Made by a program: the position numbers and the translations under genes. From contig DATBDE010000097.1 of assembly GCA_036270095.1 (NCBI GenBank), forward strand, positions 1 through 34,776: DNA of 34,776 nt. The letters are read 5' to 3'. Below are positions 8,491-16,191 of the stretch, one piece after another. Below the pieces are notes generated by a model that saw nothing but the letters and a program-made list of their open reading frames with translations, ran no database searches and was not told the DNA's origin. The first letter of the stretch is position 1; each line of letters opens with the position of its first letter. The stretch is from DATBDE01 sp036270095. GTDB taxonomy: Bacteria; Actinomycetota; Thermoleophilia; Solirubrobacterales; Solirubrobacteraceae.

Positions 8491-8496
8491 AACCTA
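8491..8496 (-). promoter_or_regulatory. Leaderless-type -10 box (TAGGTT)
   Basis: TAGGTT on the minus strand ends 6 nt before the GTG at 8484. It lies in the 29-nt gap after the stop of the upstream gene (8514), which marks a transcription-unit boundary inside a run of same-strand genes. No clear -35 box is seen. Confidence 0.45.
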
Positions 8497-8513
8497 CCGG
8501 CGCGGCGCTGTCG

Positions 8514-10169
8514 CTAGGCCAGCCGGAGCCGCTCGACCCGCCAGGCCAGCGGGCGGGTCTCGCCCTCCGGCCGCACCGGGAGGTCGGCGTCGCAGGCGAT
8601 GGCGATCGTCGCCCGCTCGCGCGGGCCGAGCGCCAGCGGGAGCTCTACCGTGAACAGCCCCGGGCCGACGTCGGACGCGCTGCGCTGCACCCCGTCCACC
8701 GACACCGCGAACGGCCGCGCCGTCGCATGCTGGTCGGGGAGCCAGCCCTCGATGCGCAGCGTGGCGGCGTCGTCGGGCGCCTCGATGGTGAAGCCCGCGC
8801 GCGGGCCGACCCAGCCGTCGCCGTAGAAGCCGCCGAGCGCCTCGACGACGCGGGCGCCGTCGACGGCCAAGAACGTGCGCGGGTCGGTCAGCGGACCGCG
8901 CAGGCGGATGGCCTCGACCTGCCACGACAGCGCGCGATCCTCGTCGCCGCCGAGCATGTCCGGCGGCAGGGTGCGGCCCGCCTCCACGGCCAGGTCCACC
9001 TCGGCGTCGGCGAGCAGGTGGACGGGGACGTCGACGAGGAACGTGCCGGGGATGACATCGACGACGTGCGGCTCGGCGTCGCCGACACGCACCTCCAGCC
9101 GCATGGGCTCCGGCTCGCGCTCGGTCAGCCAGCCGTGGAGCTCGACGCCGAAGGCCTCGCGGTCGGGCGCGACCCGGCAGCGCGCGACCCGTTCGACCCA
9201 GCCGTCGCCGTGGAAGCCGCCCGCGACCTCGGCGACGCGGCCGCCCTGGAGGGGCAGGGCGGCGACGTCGACGCGTTCCTTCCGCCGCAGCTCGTCGGCG
9301 AGCTTGCCCGCCTCGAGCCACTGCCGGGCCGCCTCGCCCACCGCACCCATCCAGATCCGCGGCGCCGGCGGCATCGCCCACGCGCTGCCGCGAATGCGGA
9401 CGTACTCGTCGTGGAACTCGCGCCAGCGGTCGACGGGGCTGCTCGTCGTGACCCCGCCGTGGACCTGGTGGAAGGTGCCCTCGCCCAGCAGGCCGACGAC
9501 GGGGAGGTCGGGCTGATCGCTCACCCGGCGATAGAAGTCGATGCCGCCCAGCCCGCCACCGATCGCCTCGAAGCGCTCGTCGTACCCGCCCAGCGCCTCC
9601 CAGGCGGTGCGGGGCAGCAGGAAGAACCGGCACTCCGATACCGGGCCGAACCAGCCGTCGGGATTGGACGGGTCCAGCACGGCGGAGCGGAAGACGCCGT
9701 AGCCGTCCCGCGGCCAGCCCGCCTCGGCCAGCAGGCGGTCTTCGGCCGCCTCGTCGTAGCCGGCTTGGGTGGCACGCGGCTGCAGGTCGGCGCCGAGGTG
9801 CCACGCGTAGGCGGTGGCGAAGGCCTCGCCGTAGGCGCGCTGGGCTCGCAGGGCGCCGGACACCGCGCCGGGCGTGACCAGGCAGGCGCCGTCGAGCACG
9901 ACACCGACCGCGGCCCCCGACGACGCAGCCACCGCCCGGTTGGCCGCGCGCAGGGGCGACTGGCCCGGCGCGCCCGCGACCAGGCGAAATTCGGGGCCGT
10001 GGGCGGCGACCTCTTCGGGCGCGAGCGGGGCGGGCGACCCGTTGTCGACCACGAGCACCTCGTAGTCGACGTCCCCGAGGTCGCGCTGGTAGGCGCGCGA
10101 GAGACTGTGCAGCGTCCGCGCCGCCTCGCGCCGCATGTCGAAGGTGATGACGACCAGGGAGACATCCAT
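8514..10169 (-). CDS. Family 2 glycosyltransferase with two tandem C-terminal beta-type modules
   Basis: 551 residues. N-terminal GT-A domain: LVVITFDM at 5-12, VDNGSPAPL (41-49) and VLDGA (91-95) in place of a standard DxD, and ECRFFLLPRTAWEALGGYDE (179-198), a common acceptor-side motif. After about residue 300 come two similar modules, each opening with GGF(H/Y)GDGWV (317-325 and 446-454). Each continues with a GWL segment and a PGTF/PGLF(L/T)V strand, and ends in a TRPL/RAL-SW-VE-IRL-type closure. These look like beta-sandwich, possibly carbohydrate-binding, domains. It is the last gene of the unit from 15408. The ATG overlaps the preceding stop (TGATG). Confidence 0.87.
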   Translation of the reverse strand: MDVSLVVITFDMRREAARTLHSLSRAYQRDLGDVDYEVLVVDNGSPAPLAPEEVAAHGPEFRLVAGAPGQSPLRAANRAVAASSGAAVGVVLDGACLVTPGAVSGALRAQRAYGEAFATAYAWHLGADLQPRATQAGYDEAAEDRLLAEAGWPRDGYGVFRSAVLDPSNPDGWFGPVSECRFFLLPRTAWEALGGYDERFEAIGGGLGGIDFYRRVSDQPDLPVVGLLGEGTFHQVHGGVTTSSPVDRWREFHDEYVRIRGSAWAMPPAPRIWMGAVGEAARQWLEAGKLADELRRKERVDVAALPLQGGRVAEVAGGFHGDGWVERVARCRVAPDREAFGVELHGWLTEREPEPMRLEVRVGDAEPHVVDVIPGTFLVDVPVHLLADAEVDLAVEAGRTLPPDMLGGDEDRALSWQVEAIRLRGPLTDPRTFLAVDGARVVEALGGFYGDGWVGPRAGFTIEAPDDAATLRIEGWLPDQHATARPFAVSVDGVQRSASDVGPGLFTVELPLALGPRERATIAIACDADLPVRPEGETRPLAWRVERLRLA

Positions 10170-10996
10170 CAGGCGAGGGTGCGCGCCCGCCACGCCAGCT
10201 GCTCGCCCGGGTCGGCGATCTCGTGGTGGATCGAGACGTCGTGCTCGGTCCACCACTCCAGGTCGACGAGCGCGAACCCGCGGGCCACGAGCCGGGCGCT
10301 GAGCAGGTGCTCGTCGATCACGCAGGCGCACTTGACCTGGAAGTCCTCGGTCGACCGCTCGTCCAGGTCGCGGCCGGCGTGGTAGCGGAAGCCGGAGCTC
10401 AGCGCCCGCCCGCGCACCCAGTCGGCGACCATGTCGCGGTACAGCGGCGGGGTGACGTGGTCATAGAAGCTCATGGGGTCGACGGGGGAGCGGAAGAGCG
10501 ACTCGGGGCGCACGGTGGCCAGCGGCAGCACGCAGCGCAGCGCGTACGCGCTGAGGGCCAGGAACGAGGAGCGCAGGTACTGGGCCATGCCCAGGCCGCG
10601 GACGACCACCGGCGTGGGCAGCGCGTCGAGGTGTCCGTACGCGGTCGGCCATTCCGAGAGCAGGTCCAGCGCCGTGGGCGAGATCGCGTCGAGATGATCG
10701 GCGTCGGCCTGGTGCAGCGCGTCGGTGATGAGCACGACGATGTCGTCGTCGCGCAGGTGGGGCAGGCGCTCGGCCAGCAGGAGGTCCCAGGCCGTGAACT
10801 CGCGGACGGCGTTGTCGCCGCCGCGCAGCGCGATGCCGGGCTCGACCGCCCCGTGGTCGCCCGCCGGCAGCGCGTTGTCGATGACCACGAGCTCGCTGGG
10901 TTGCCCACCGGCCAAGCGGCGGAACGCGTCGATCCCGTCCGCCGTGCCCTGGGGATAGCGCTCGGTCCCGTAGCGGACGAGCAGGCCGAGGATCAC
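10169..10996 (-). CDS. Glycosyltransferase-like protein, family not firmly recognised
   Basis: 275 residues. No signal peptide or membrane helix. The N-terminal half has a Rossmann/GT-A feel: LVVIDNALPAGD at about 35-46, LRGGDNAVREFTAWDLLL at 58-75 and DDDIVVLITDAL at 83-94. The order 'IDN ... GDN..EF.awd ... ND/TDxx' is one I associate with GT-A-like proteins of surface-glycan loci, which is a weak assignment. The C-terminal half (YDHVTPPLYRDMVADWV, WWTEHDVSIHHEI) is unfamiliar. It is coupled on both sides: GTGA overlap with the big glycosyltransferase gene and TGATG with the next. Confidence 0.8.
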   Translation of the reverse strand: MILGLLVRYGTERYPQGTADGIDAFRRLAGGQPSELVVIDNALPAGDHGAVEPGIALRGGDNAVREFTAWDLLLAERLPHLRDDDIVVLITDALHQADADHLDAISPTALDLLSEWPTAYGHLDALPTPVVVRGLGMAQYLRSSFLALSAYALRCVLPLATVRPESLFRSPVDPMSFYDHVTPPLYRDMVADWVRGRALSSGFRYHAGRDLDERSTEDFQVKCACVIDEHLLSARLVARGFALVDLEWWTEHDVSIHHEIADPGEQLAWRARTLA

Positions 10997-13839
10997 GGCT
11001 GGGTGGCCTCGAGCGCGGGCAGCGCGACCCCGGCGGCGGCGAGCAGCTCGCGCAGGGCGGCCTCGGCGCGGGCGGGGCCGACCGACTCGCGAATGGCCTC
11101 GCGTCCGGCCTCGGAGGCGCGCTCCCACAGCGCGTCGTCGCCGACGAGCGCGACCACGCCGTCGGCCAGCGCGTCGGCGTCCTCGCCCACGACCATGCCG
11201 TCGTTGGGCGGGAAGCCCTCGGCCCCGACCGGCGTGGTGACCACCGGCAGGCCGGCGGCCAGCGACTCGCCGATCTTGCCCTTGATGCCGGCCCCGAAGC
11301 GCAGCGGAGCGATCATGCAGCGCGCCGCGTTGTACATCGGGTCGAGGCGGGGGACGAACCCGAGGGCCTCGCCCCCACGCCGGTGCACGAGCCGCGCCAG
11401 CTTGGCCGGCATGCGGCTGCCGGTGACGAGTATGGGCTCGTCGCAGCCGCGCTCGCGCAGGCGCGGGGCGACCTCCTTCATCAGCCACTCCACCGCGTCC
11501 ACGTTGGGCGGATGCGCGTAACTGCCGACGAAGAGGATCCCGCGGCGGCCCGCGGCGGGCGGCACGGTGGCGCGCGGGCGATGGATGTTCGAGAGCACGA
11601 CCGTGGGCCGCGGCCCAAGGTCGGCCAGCAGGCGGCGCTCGTCCTCCTCGGTGACCACGATCACCACCTCGGCGGTGACGTACTCGAGCAGCTCGGCGAT
11701 GCCCTCGTCGACGGCCGCACGGCCGGCGCGGCGCCCGCCGCGCAGCTCGGCCTCGCGCAGGCGGCGCAGGTAGTGCAGGTCGACGGAGTCCACGGCGACG
11801 GGGACATCACCGGCCTCGTCGAGGAGGGCGGGCTTGATCCAGGCCGCCATCTCGTGGAAGTGGGCGTAGACGAGGTCATAGCCGCGGCGGGCCAGGCGGC
11901 CGCGCACGTCGAGGCCGAGGTCGTAGACCCCGAGCGCGAGCGCGCCCTGGCGCAGGGTGTCGTGCACGCGCGTGCTGCGCCAGCGCTCGTGGGCGCCGGC
12001 CAGCGTGACCTCGCAGCCCAGGCCGAGGAAGCCGTCGACGATCTCGCGCAGGCGCAGGTGGCCCGAGCTCTCGCGGTCGCTGGGCAGCCACGGTGTGGCG
12101 ATGAGGACGCTGGGGCCGGTGGGGGCGCTGGCGGCGCTGCGCCGGCGCGCCTCCTCCACGACCTCCTGGGCCGCGGCCTGCCACGCGGCGTCGTCGGCCG
12201 GCGTCGGCTCGCTGCGGCCTGCCTCGGTCGCCTCGCGCAGCGCGGCGACGAGGCCGGCGCGGTCGCCGGCGTCCACGAACCGCACCCGCGCGCGCTCCGC
12301 GGGATCGAGCAGGGGCTCGTAGCGGCGCTCGGCCACAACGGCGGCCCCGCGCGCAAGCGCCGAGCGCAGCCGCCGCGCGTAGCGATCCCAGCCGTCGAGC
12401 AGCAGCACGACGGCGGCGTGGGCGTCGGGCGCGCTCGAGGCCCACAGCGAGCGCTCGTCCACCGACGCCTCGGGCAGCACCTCCTCGACCATGGCCCGCT
12501 CGTCGGGCATCGGCCAGGTCAGGGTCACGCGCGCACCCAGGCCGGCTTCGCGCAGCCCCTCCAGCGTGCTGCGCAGGGCGGCGCGGTCGCGCACCTGCAG
12601 GTAGGCGTGCAGGTCCACGGGCGTGCCAACTGGGTCGTCGGGGACGAGGTCCAAAGCGCCCAGGTACGGCGGCAGCACCAGCGTCCGCTCGGCGTCCAGC
12701 CCCCCGGCGATGAGGGCGTCGGCCACGGCCGCGGACGGCGCGACCGCGAACGCGTGGCGGTCGGCCAGCGCGCGCCGCAGCGCCGGGCCGGGCGCGGCCG
12801 GGTCGGGGACGCGCAACAACGCCGGCTCGCCCGCCACCGCCATCCAGCAGTCCTGCTCGGTGAGCCAGATCTCGCCCCCGCCCGGCCGCCAGCGCCGGTC
12901 GGCGGACTTCAGCAGCGCCCGCGCCGCGGGGCCGACACGCACGCTGACCCCGCCGGGGCCGAAATCGGTGCTGGGCTCGCGCCCGGCCTGCTCGAGCCCG
13001 ACGGCGAGCGAGCGCAGCTCCTCGGCGCCCGCGCTGAGCGGGCCGATGCGGCCGAACACGAGCGGCCGGGGCGGCCCCAGGGTCTTGATCTGCAGCTGGG
13101 GCTCGCGCAGCTCGGCCACGAGGCCGCCGCGCTTGAACGCCTCGGTGTTGACCAGCGTGCGCCGCTCGGGGTGCCCGAAGTCGCGCACGTCCCTGAGCTC
13201 CTCCAGGCGGCTGCCCTCGGGCACCTGGTCGACCACCGCGACCGCGTCGGGCACGAGCACGACCTTTCCGCCCGCGGCCCGGTGGCGCTCGGTGAAGTCG
13301 ACGCGGTCGACGCTGTCGAGCTTGAGGTCCACGAGCACGTCGAACCCGCCCAGGTGCAGGGTCTCGGTGCGGCGGAAGGCGCAGGCCTCGGCCGGCGGGA
13401 AGGTGACCTCGAACTGCTCGGGCAGCGCCAGGTCCTGGACGCGCTCGCCCTCCAGGAACGGCACCTTCCACCAGCGACCGAAGTCGGGCAGCAGCAGCTC
13501 GCCCGCGGACTGCACGCGCCTCTCCGCGTCGGCGATCACCGGCACGGCCACGATCGGGGCCGCCTCCACGGCGGCGAACAGGCGCTCGAGCGCGTCGGCG
13601 CTGAAGTGGACGCGGGGCGAGGCCATGACGATCGCCTCGGCGTCGGCGCGCAGCACGGCCGCGTTCATCCGCTCGGTCATCGCCCGACGGCCGCGCGTGC
13701 CGGTGGTTCGGTAGGGCGGCGCGGCGGCGAGCGCGACCGTCGCGCCGACGGCGGCCGCGGCCTCCTGCGCGTCGTCGCGCGCCTGGAGGAAGACGCCGTC
13801 GTCGTCGGCGCCGGCGAAGATCAGCGCGCGCCCGCTCAA
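10993..13839 (-). CDS. Large multi-domain glycosyltransferase (GT-A-like remnant plus GT4)
   Basis: 948 residues in three parts. Residues 1 to about 205 resemble a GT-A domain without clear donor-binding aspartates. Residues about 235-560 look like a degenerate GT-B domain: VFGRIGPLSAG, then PYLGALDLVPDDPVG, then SALARGAAVVAERRYEPLL. Residues 576-948 form a full GT4-type domain: LIATPWLPSDRESSGHLRL at its start, LFVGSYAHPPNVDAVEWL in the middle, and the donor-binding GAGIKGKIGESLAAGLPVV at about 849-867. The last part is probably the active transferase. The TTG start overlaps the stop of the coiled-coil gene by TTGA. No membrane segments are seen. Confidence 0.87.
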   Translation of the reverse strand: MSGRALIFAGADDDGVFLQARDDAQEAAAAVGATVALAAAPPYRTTGTRGRRAMTERMNAAVLRADAEAIVMASPRVHFSADALERLFAAVEAAPIVAVPVIADAERRVQSAGELLLPDFGRWWKVPFLEGERVQDLALPEQFEVTFPPAEACAFRRTETLHLGGFDVLVDLKLDSVDRVDFTERHRAAGGKVVLVPDAVAVVDQVPEGSRLEELRDVRDFGHPERRTLVNTEAFKRGGLVAELREPQLQIKTLGPPRPLVFGRIGPLSAGAEELRSLAVGLEQAGREPSTDFGPGGVSVRVGPAARALLKSADRRWRPGGGEIWLTEQDCWMAVAGEPALLRVPDPAAPGPALRRALADRHAFAVAPSAAVADALIAGGLDAERTLVLPPYLGALDLVPDDPVGTPVDLHAYLQVRDRAALRSTLEGLREAGLGARVTLTWPMPDERAMVEEVLPEASVDERSLWASSAPDAHAAVVLLLDGWDRYARRLRSALARGAAVVAERRYEPLLDPAERARVRFVDAGDRAGLVAALREATEAGRSEPTPADDAAWQAAAQEVVEEARRRSAASAPTGPSVLIATPWLPSDRESSGHLRLREIVDGFLGLGCEVTLAGAHERWRSTRVHDTLRQGALALGVYDLGLDVRGRLARRGYDLVYAHFHEMAAWIKPALLDEAGDVPVAVDSVDLHYLRRLREAELRGGRRAGRAAVDEGIAELLEYVTAEVVIVVTEEDERRLLADLGPRPTVVLSNIHRPRATVPPAAGRRGILFVGSYAHPPNVDAVEWLMKEVAPRLRERGCDEPILVTGSRMPAKLARLVHRRGGEALGFVPRLDPMYNAARCMIAPLRFGAGIKGKIGESLAAGLPVVTTPVGAEGFPPNDGMVVGEDADALADGVVALVGDDALWERASEAGREAIRESVGPARAEAALRELLAAAGVALPALEATQP

Positions 13840-14132
13840 CGGCCGCCGGGGCGGACCCGCTGCTGCAGGCCCCGCAGCTTCACGATCGACTCCCAGGCCC
13901 GCGACGAGGTGATCGCCTCGAGCTCGCGCTCGAGCCAGACGATGTGGGAGCGCAGCTCGCCGTTCTGCTCCTCCATCCCCTTGGCCTTGCCCTCGAAGAA
14001 GCGCAGCTGGTCGAGCGCGGCCTGGAGCCGCACCTCGGCCCGCCAGCGCTCGCGCTGCGCCTCGCGCAGCTCCTCCTGCATGCCGGCCGCGATGGCCTCG
14101 GCCAGCGGCGCCGGGGTCTCGCTCTCAGGCAC
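13836..14132 (-). CDS. Small coiled-coil protein
   Basis: 98 residues, no recognisable enzyme domain. Residues about 18-75 are dense in Glu, Arg, Gln and Leu with heptad-like spacing (EELREAQRERWRAEVRLQ, then KAKGMEEQNGELRSHIVW), indicating a long alpha-helical coiled coil. The tail is basic (GLQQRVRPGGR). The GTG start lies 8 nt inside the end of the ABC ATPase gene and the stop overlaps the TTG of the large glycosyltransferase. It is therefore made in step with both and may tether them or set a spacing. That role is inference. Confidence 0.75.
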   Translation of the reverse strand: MPESETPAPLAEAIAAGMQEELREAQRERWRAEVRLQAALDQLRFFEGKAKGMEEQNGELRSHIVWLERELEAITSSRAWESIVKLRGLQQRVRPGGR

Positions 14133-15408
14133 CGGTGGACTCCTCGACCGGCACGGGCTCCGCGGGGGGCCCCGGCGGCAGGAACTCGACGTTGGCGTCG
14201 TAGTCGAGCGCGATGAGGCTGGGGTCCCACTCGGCGGGCATGACGCGGAAGTGCGACACGGCGTCGTGCCGATGGATCACGTTGAGGCCGCTTGCGCCCT
14301 GGGCCAGCTTGGCGTTGATGACGTAGTTGCCCGGCGGCAGCGTGTTCTTGAACTCCGGCGTGAGGTCGAGGATCTGCCCCATTTCCAGCCGGTCGGGCCA
14401 ACCCGGCGCCTTGCTCGCCTGCAGCTTGGAGATGAGGTTGCCCTGGTCGTCCTCGACCTCGAGCGTGAGCCCCGGCTCGTCGATGTCCTCGAGCGCCTGC
14501 AGGCGGGCACGCAGCCGGCAGACCTCGCCGCTCTCGGCGATGGCCTGCGGCTCGTAGGTGTCCGGGTCCTCGAGGTGGACGAAGAGGAAGCGCGCGGGCT
14601 GGTCAGGCGGCGCCGGGTCGAGCCCGAGAGCGGCGCGGCGCAGGACGTCCTCGCGCGGCCGGAAGTTCAGGTCGACGTAGCGGCGGGCGACCTTGCTCGG
14701 CTTGTCGATGGTCACGACCTTGCCGCGCTCGAGCAGCATGGCCTCGTCACAGAAGCGCTCGACCGCGCCCATGTCGTGGGTGACGAAGAGGACGGTGCGG
14801 CCCTCCTCGCGCATCTTGATGAACTCCTTGAAGCACTTCTCCTGGAACGAGGCGTCCCCGACCGCCAGTACCTCGTCGATCAGCATGATCTCGGCCTTGG
14901 CCTGGAGCATCACCGAGAAGGCCAGGCGCACGTGCATGCCGGAGGAGTAGTTCTTGAGCTTGAGCTCGGAGAACTCGCGCAGCTCGGCGAAGTCGAGGAC
15001 GGGGTCGACGAGCTCGCGCGCCTGGGCCGGCGACAGGCCGAGCATGATGGCATTGAGGATGATGTTGTCGCGCGCGGCGAGGTCGGCGTTGAAGCCCACC
15101 CCGAGCTCGATGAAGGTGGAGATACGGCCACGCACGGCCATCTCGCCGGCGTCGACACGGTAGATGCCCGCCAGGCACTTGAGCAGTGTGCTCTTGCCCG
15201 AGCCGTTGCGGCCCACGATGCCGAAGAACTCGCCCTGGTCGACCTTGAAGGAGACGTCGTCGAGCGCCGTGAACTCGTCGGAGCGCACGGGGCGGAACGG
15301 GTGCATGGCCCGTTCCTTGAGCGTGAGCACGTGCTCGCGAGGAACGCGGAAGGTCTTCGTGATATCGCGAGCCACGACCGCGTTCGGCTGCTTGGTCGAA
15401 CCGGACAT
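14125..15408 (-). CDS. wzt: ABC transporter ATPase for polysaccharide export (Wzt type, with C-terminal cargo domain)
   Basis: 427 residues. The nucleotide-binding domain has Walker A GRNGSGKST (66-74), the signature YSSGM (154-158), Walker B IMLIDEVLAVGD (174-185) and the switch His211. The early DLAARDNI segment and the signature are typical of the O-antigen/teichoic-acid exporter group (ABCG-like/Wzt/TagH). Residues about 265-415 form an extra domain matching in position the Wzt C-terminal beta-sandwich, which in E. coli O8/O9a recognises the modified non-reducing end of the glycan. The ATG is preceded by GAGG with a 7-nt spacer. Its permease partner is on the opposite strand at 16192. Confidence 0.93.
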   Translation of the reverse strand: MSGSTKQPNAVVARDITKTFRVPREHVLTLKERAMHPFRPVRSDEFTALDDVSFKVDQGEFFGIVGRNGSGKSTLLKCLAGIYRVDAGEMAVRGRISTFIELGVGFNADLAARDNIILNAIMLGLSPAQARELVDPVLDFAELREFSELKLKNYSSGMHVRLAFSVMLQAKAEIMLIDEVLAVGDASFQEKCFKEFIKMREEGRTVLFVTHDMGAVERFCDEAMLLERGKVVTIDKPSKVARRYVDLNFRPREDVLRRAALGLDPAPPDQPARFLFVHLEDPDTYEPQAIAESGEVCRLRARLQALEDIDEPGLTLEVEDDQGNLISKLQASKAPGWPDRLEMGQILDLTPEFKNTLPPGNYVINAKLAQGASGLNVIHRHDAVSHFRVMPAEWDPSLIALDYDANVEFLPPGPPAEPVPVEESTGA

Positions 15409-15419
15409 GGAGAAGCCTC

Positions 15420-15425
15420 AGACTA
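15420..15425 (-). promoter_or_regulatory. Possible -10 box (TAGTCT) for the Wzt unit
   Basis: TAGTCT on the minus strand ends 11 nt before the ATG at 15408. A GAGG Shine-Dalgarno-like stretch lies between, so this transcript might have a very short leader or start further upstream. It lies in the 43-nt divergent gap between the ATPase and the CmcI-type gene. Confidence 0.3.
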
Positions 15426-15437
15426 GCGTTGCTTGGG

Positions 15438-15443
15438 TATCTT
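15438..15443 (+). promoter_or_regulatory. Leaderless-type -10 box (TATCTT)
   Basis: TATCTT ends 8 nt before the GTG at 15452, favouring that start over the in-frame GTG at 15476 and pointing to a leaderless transcript that would open the 15452-26419 run of plus-strand genes. Confidence 0.45.
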
Positions 15444-15451
15444 GGACGTCG

Positions 15452-16162
15452 GTGCCGACGGCTCTGCCACCACCCGTGCACCTCCCTCTCGACGAGCCGG
15501 TCGCACGCCTGTACTGGGCCGCCCGCATCCGCCAGCACCGGGAAGACACCTACGCGGGCGTATCGATGCTGAAGTTCCCCGAGGACCTGCGCGTCTACGA
15601 GCACCTGCTGTGGGAGACCGTGCCTGCAGCGGTGATCGAGGTCGGGGTCAAGGACGGCGGCAGCGCGCTGTGGTTCCGCGATCGCCTGCGCACCCTGGCC
15701 GCCTATGGGCGCGTGCGCGAGCCGCTGGTGGTGGCCATCGACGTGACCCTGGAGGACGCGCGGCCCCAGCTGGAGCGCGTCGATCCCGCCTACGCGCAGG
15801 ACATCGCGCTGGTCGAGGGCGACATCCGCGCGCCGGCCACCGCCGACCGGGTGGCGGAGCTCATGGAGGGCCGCGACGGTGCCTTCGTGGTCGAAGACAG
15901 CGAGCACGTCTACGACACGACGATGGCCTCGCTGACCACGCTGGCGCGCTATGTGCCGCGCAACGGCTACTTCGTGGTCGAGGATGGAGCCGTGGACCTG
16001 GACGAGCGTCGGGTCGACGACGACTGGCCCCGTGGGGTCCTGCCCGCGTTGCAGGATTGGTTGCAGACGCCGGAGGGCAGGGCGTTCCGCGTGCGCCGGG
16101 ACCTCGAGCTCTACGGCCTGAGCGCCCATCCGTCCGGGTTCCTGCAGCGGACCGCGCCGTAG
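15452..16162 (+). CDS. CmcI-type methyltransferase/hydroxylase-family protein
   Basis: 236 residues. It matches the cephalosporin hydroxylase (CmcI) family, whose members in sugar loci are usually SAM-dependent methyltransferases. Visible are the SAM-binding VIEVGVKDGGSALWF (61-75), VVAIDVTLED (93-102), the metal-site-like VVEDSEH (146-152) and FVVEDGAVDL (174-183). The frame extends upstream over the divergent promoter, but the GTG at 15452 fits the -10 box. It is placed head to head with Wzt and just before Wzm. A role in methylating the sugar chain, perhaps its end, is an inference from that position. Confidence 0.85.
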   Translation: MPTALPPPVHLPLDEPVARLYWAARIRQHREDTYAGVSMLKFPEDLRVYEHLLWETVPAAVIEVGVKDGGSALWFRDRLRTLAAYGRVREPLVVAIDVTLEDARPQLERVDPAYAQDIALVEGDIRAPATADRVAELMEGRDGAFVVEDSEHVYDTTMASLTTLARYVPRNGYFVVEDGAVDLDERRVDDDWPRGVLPALQDWLQTPEGRAFRVRRDLELYGLSAHPSGFLQRTAP

Positions 16163-16178
16163 ACGCGGACCCGGCCTC

Positions 16179-16184
16179 TACCCT
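16179..16184 (+). promoter_or_regulatory. Leaderless-type -10 box (TACCCT)
   Basis: TACCCT ends 7 nt before the GTG at 16192, in the 29-nt gap after the CmcI-type gene. It supports an additional transcription start for the ABC permease gene and selects this GTG as its start. Confidence 0.4.
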
Positions 16185-16191
16185 CTCCGCC

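Noticed and set aside
11383..15426. A very long plus-strand open frame (over 1300 codons) opposite the Wzt and glycosyltransferase genes
   Set aside because: It is antisense to genes with clear catalytic motifs, and its translation is a His/Gly/Arg/Ala-rich low-complexity product with no recognisable domain, which is usual for the reverse frame of high-GC genes.
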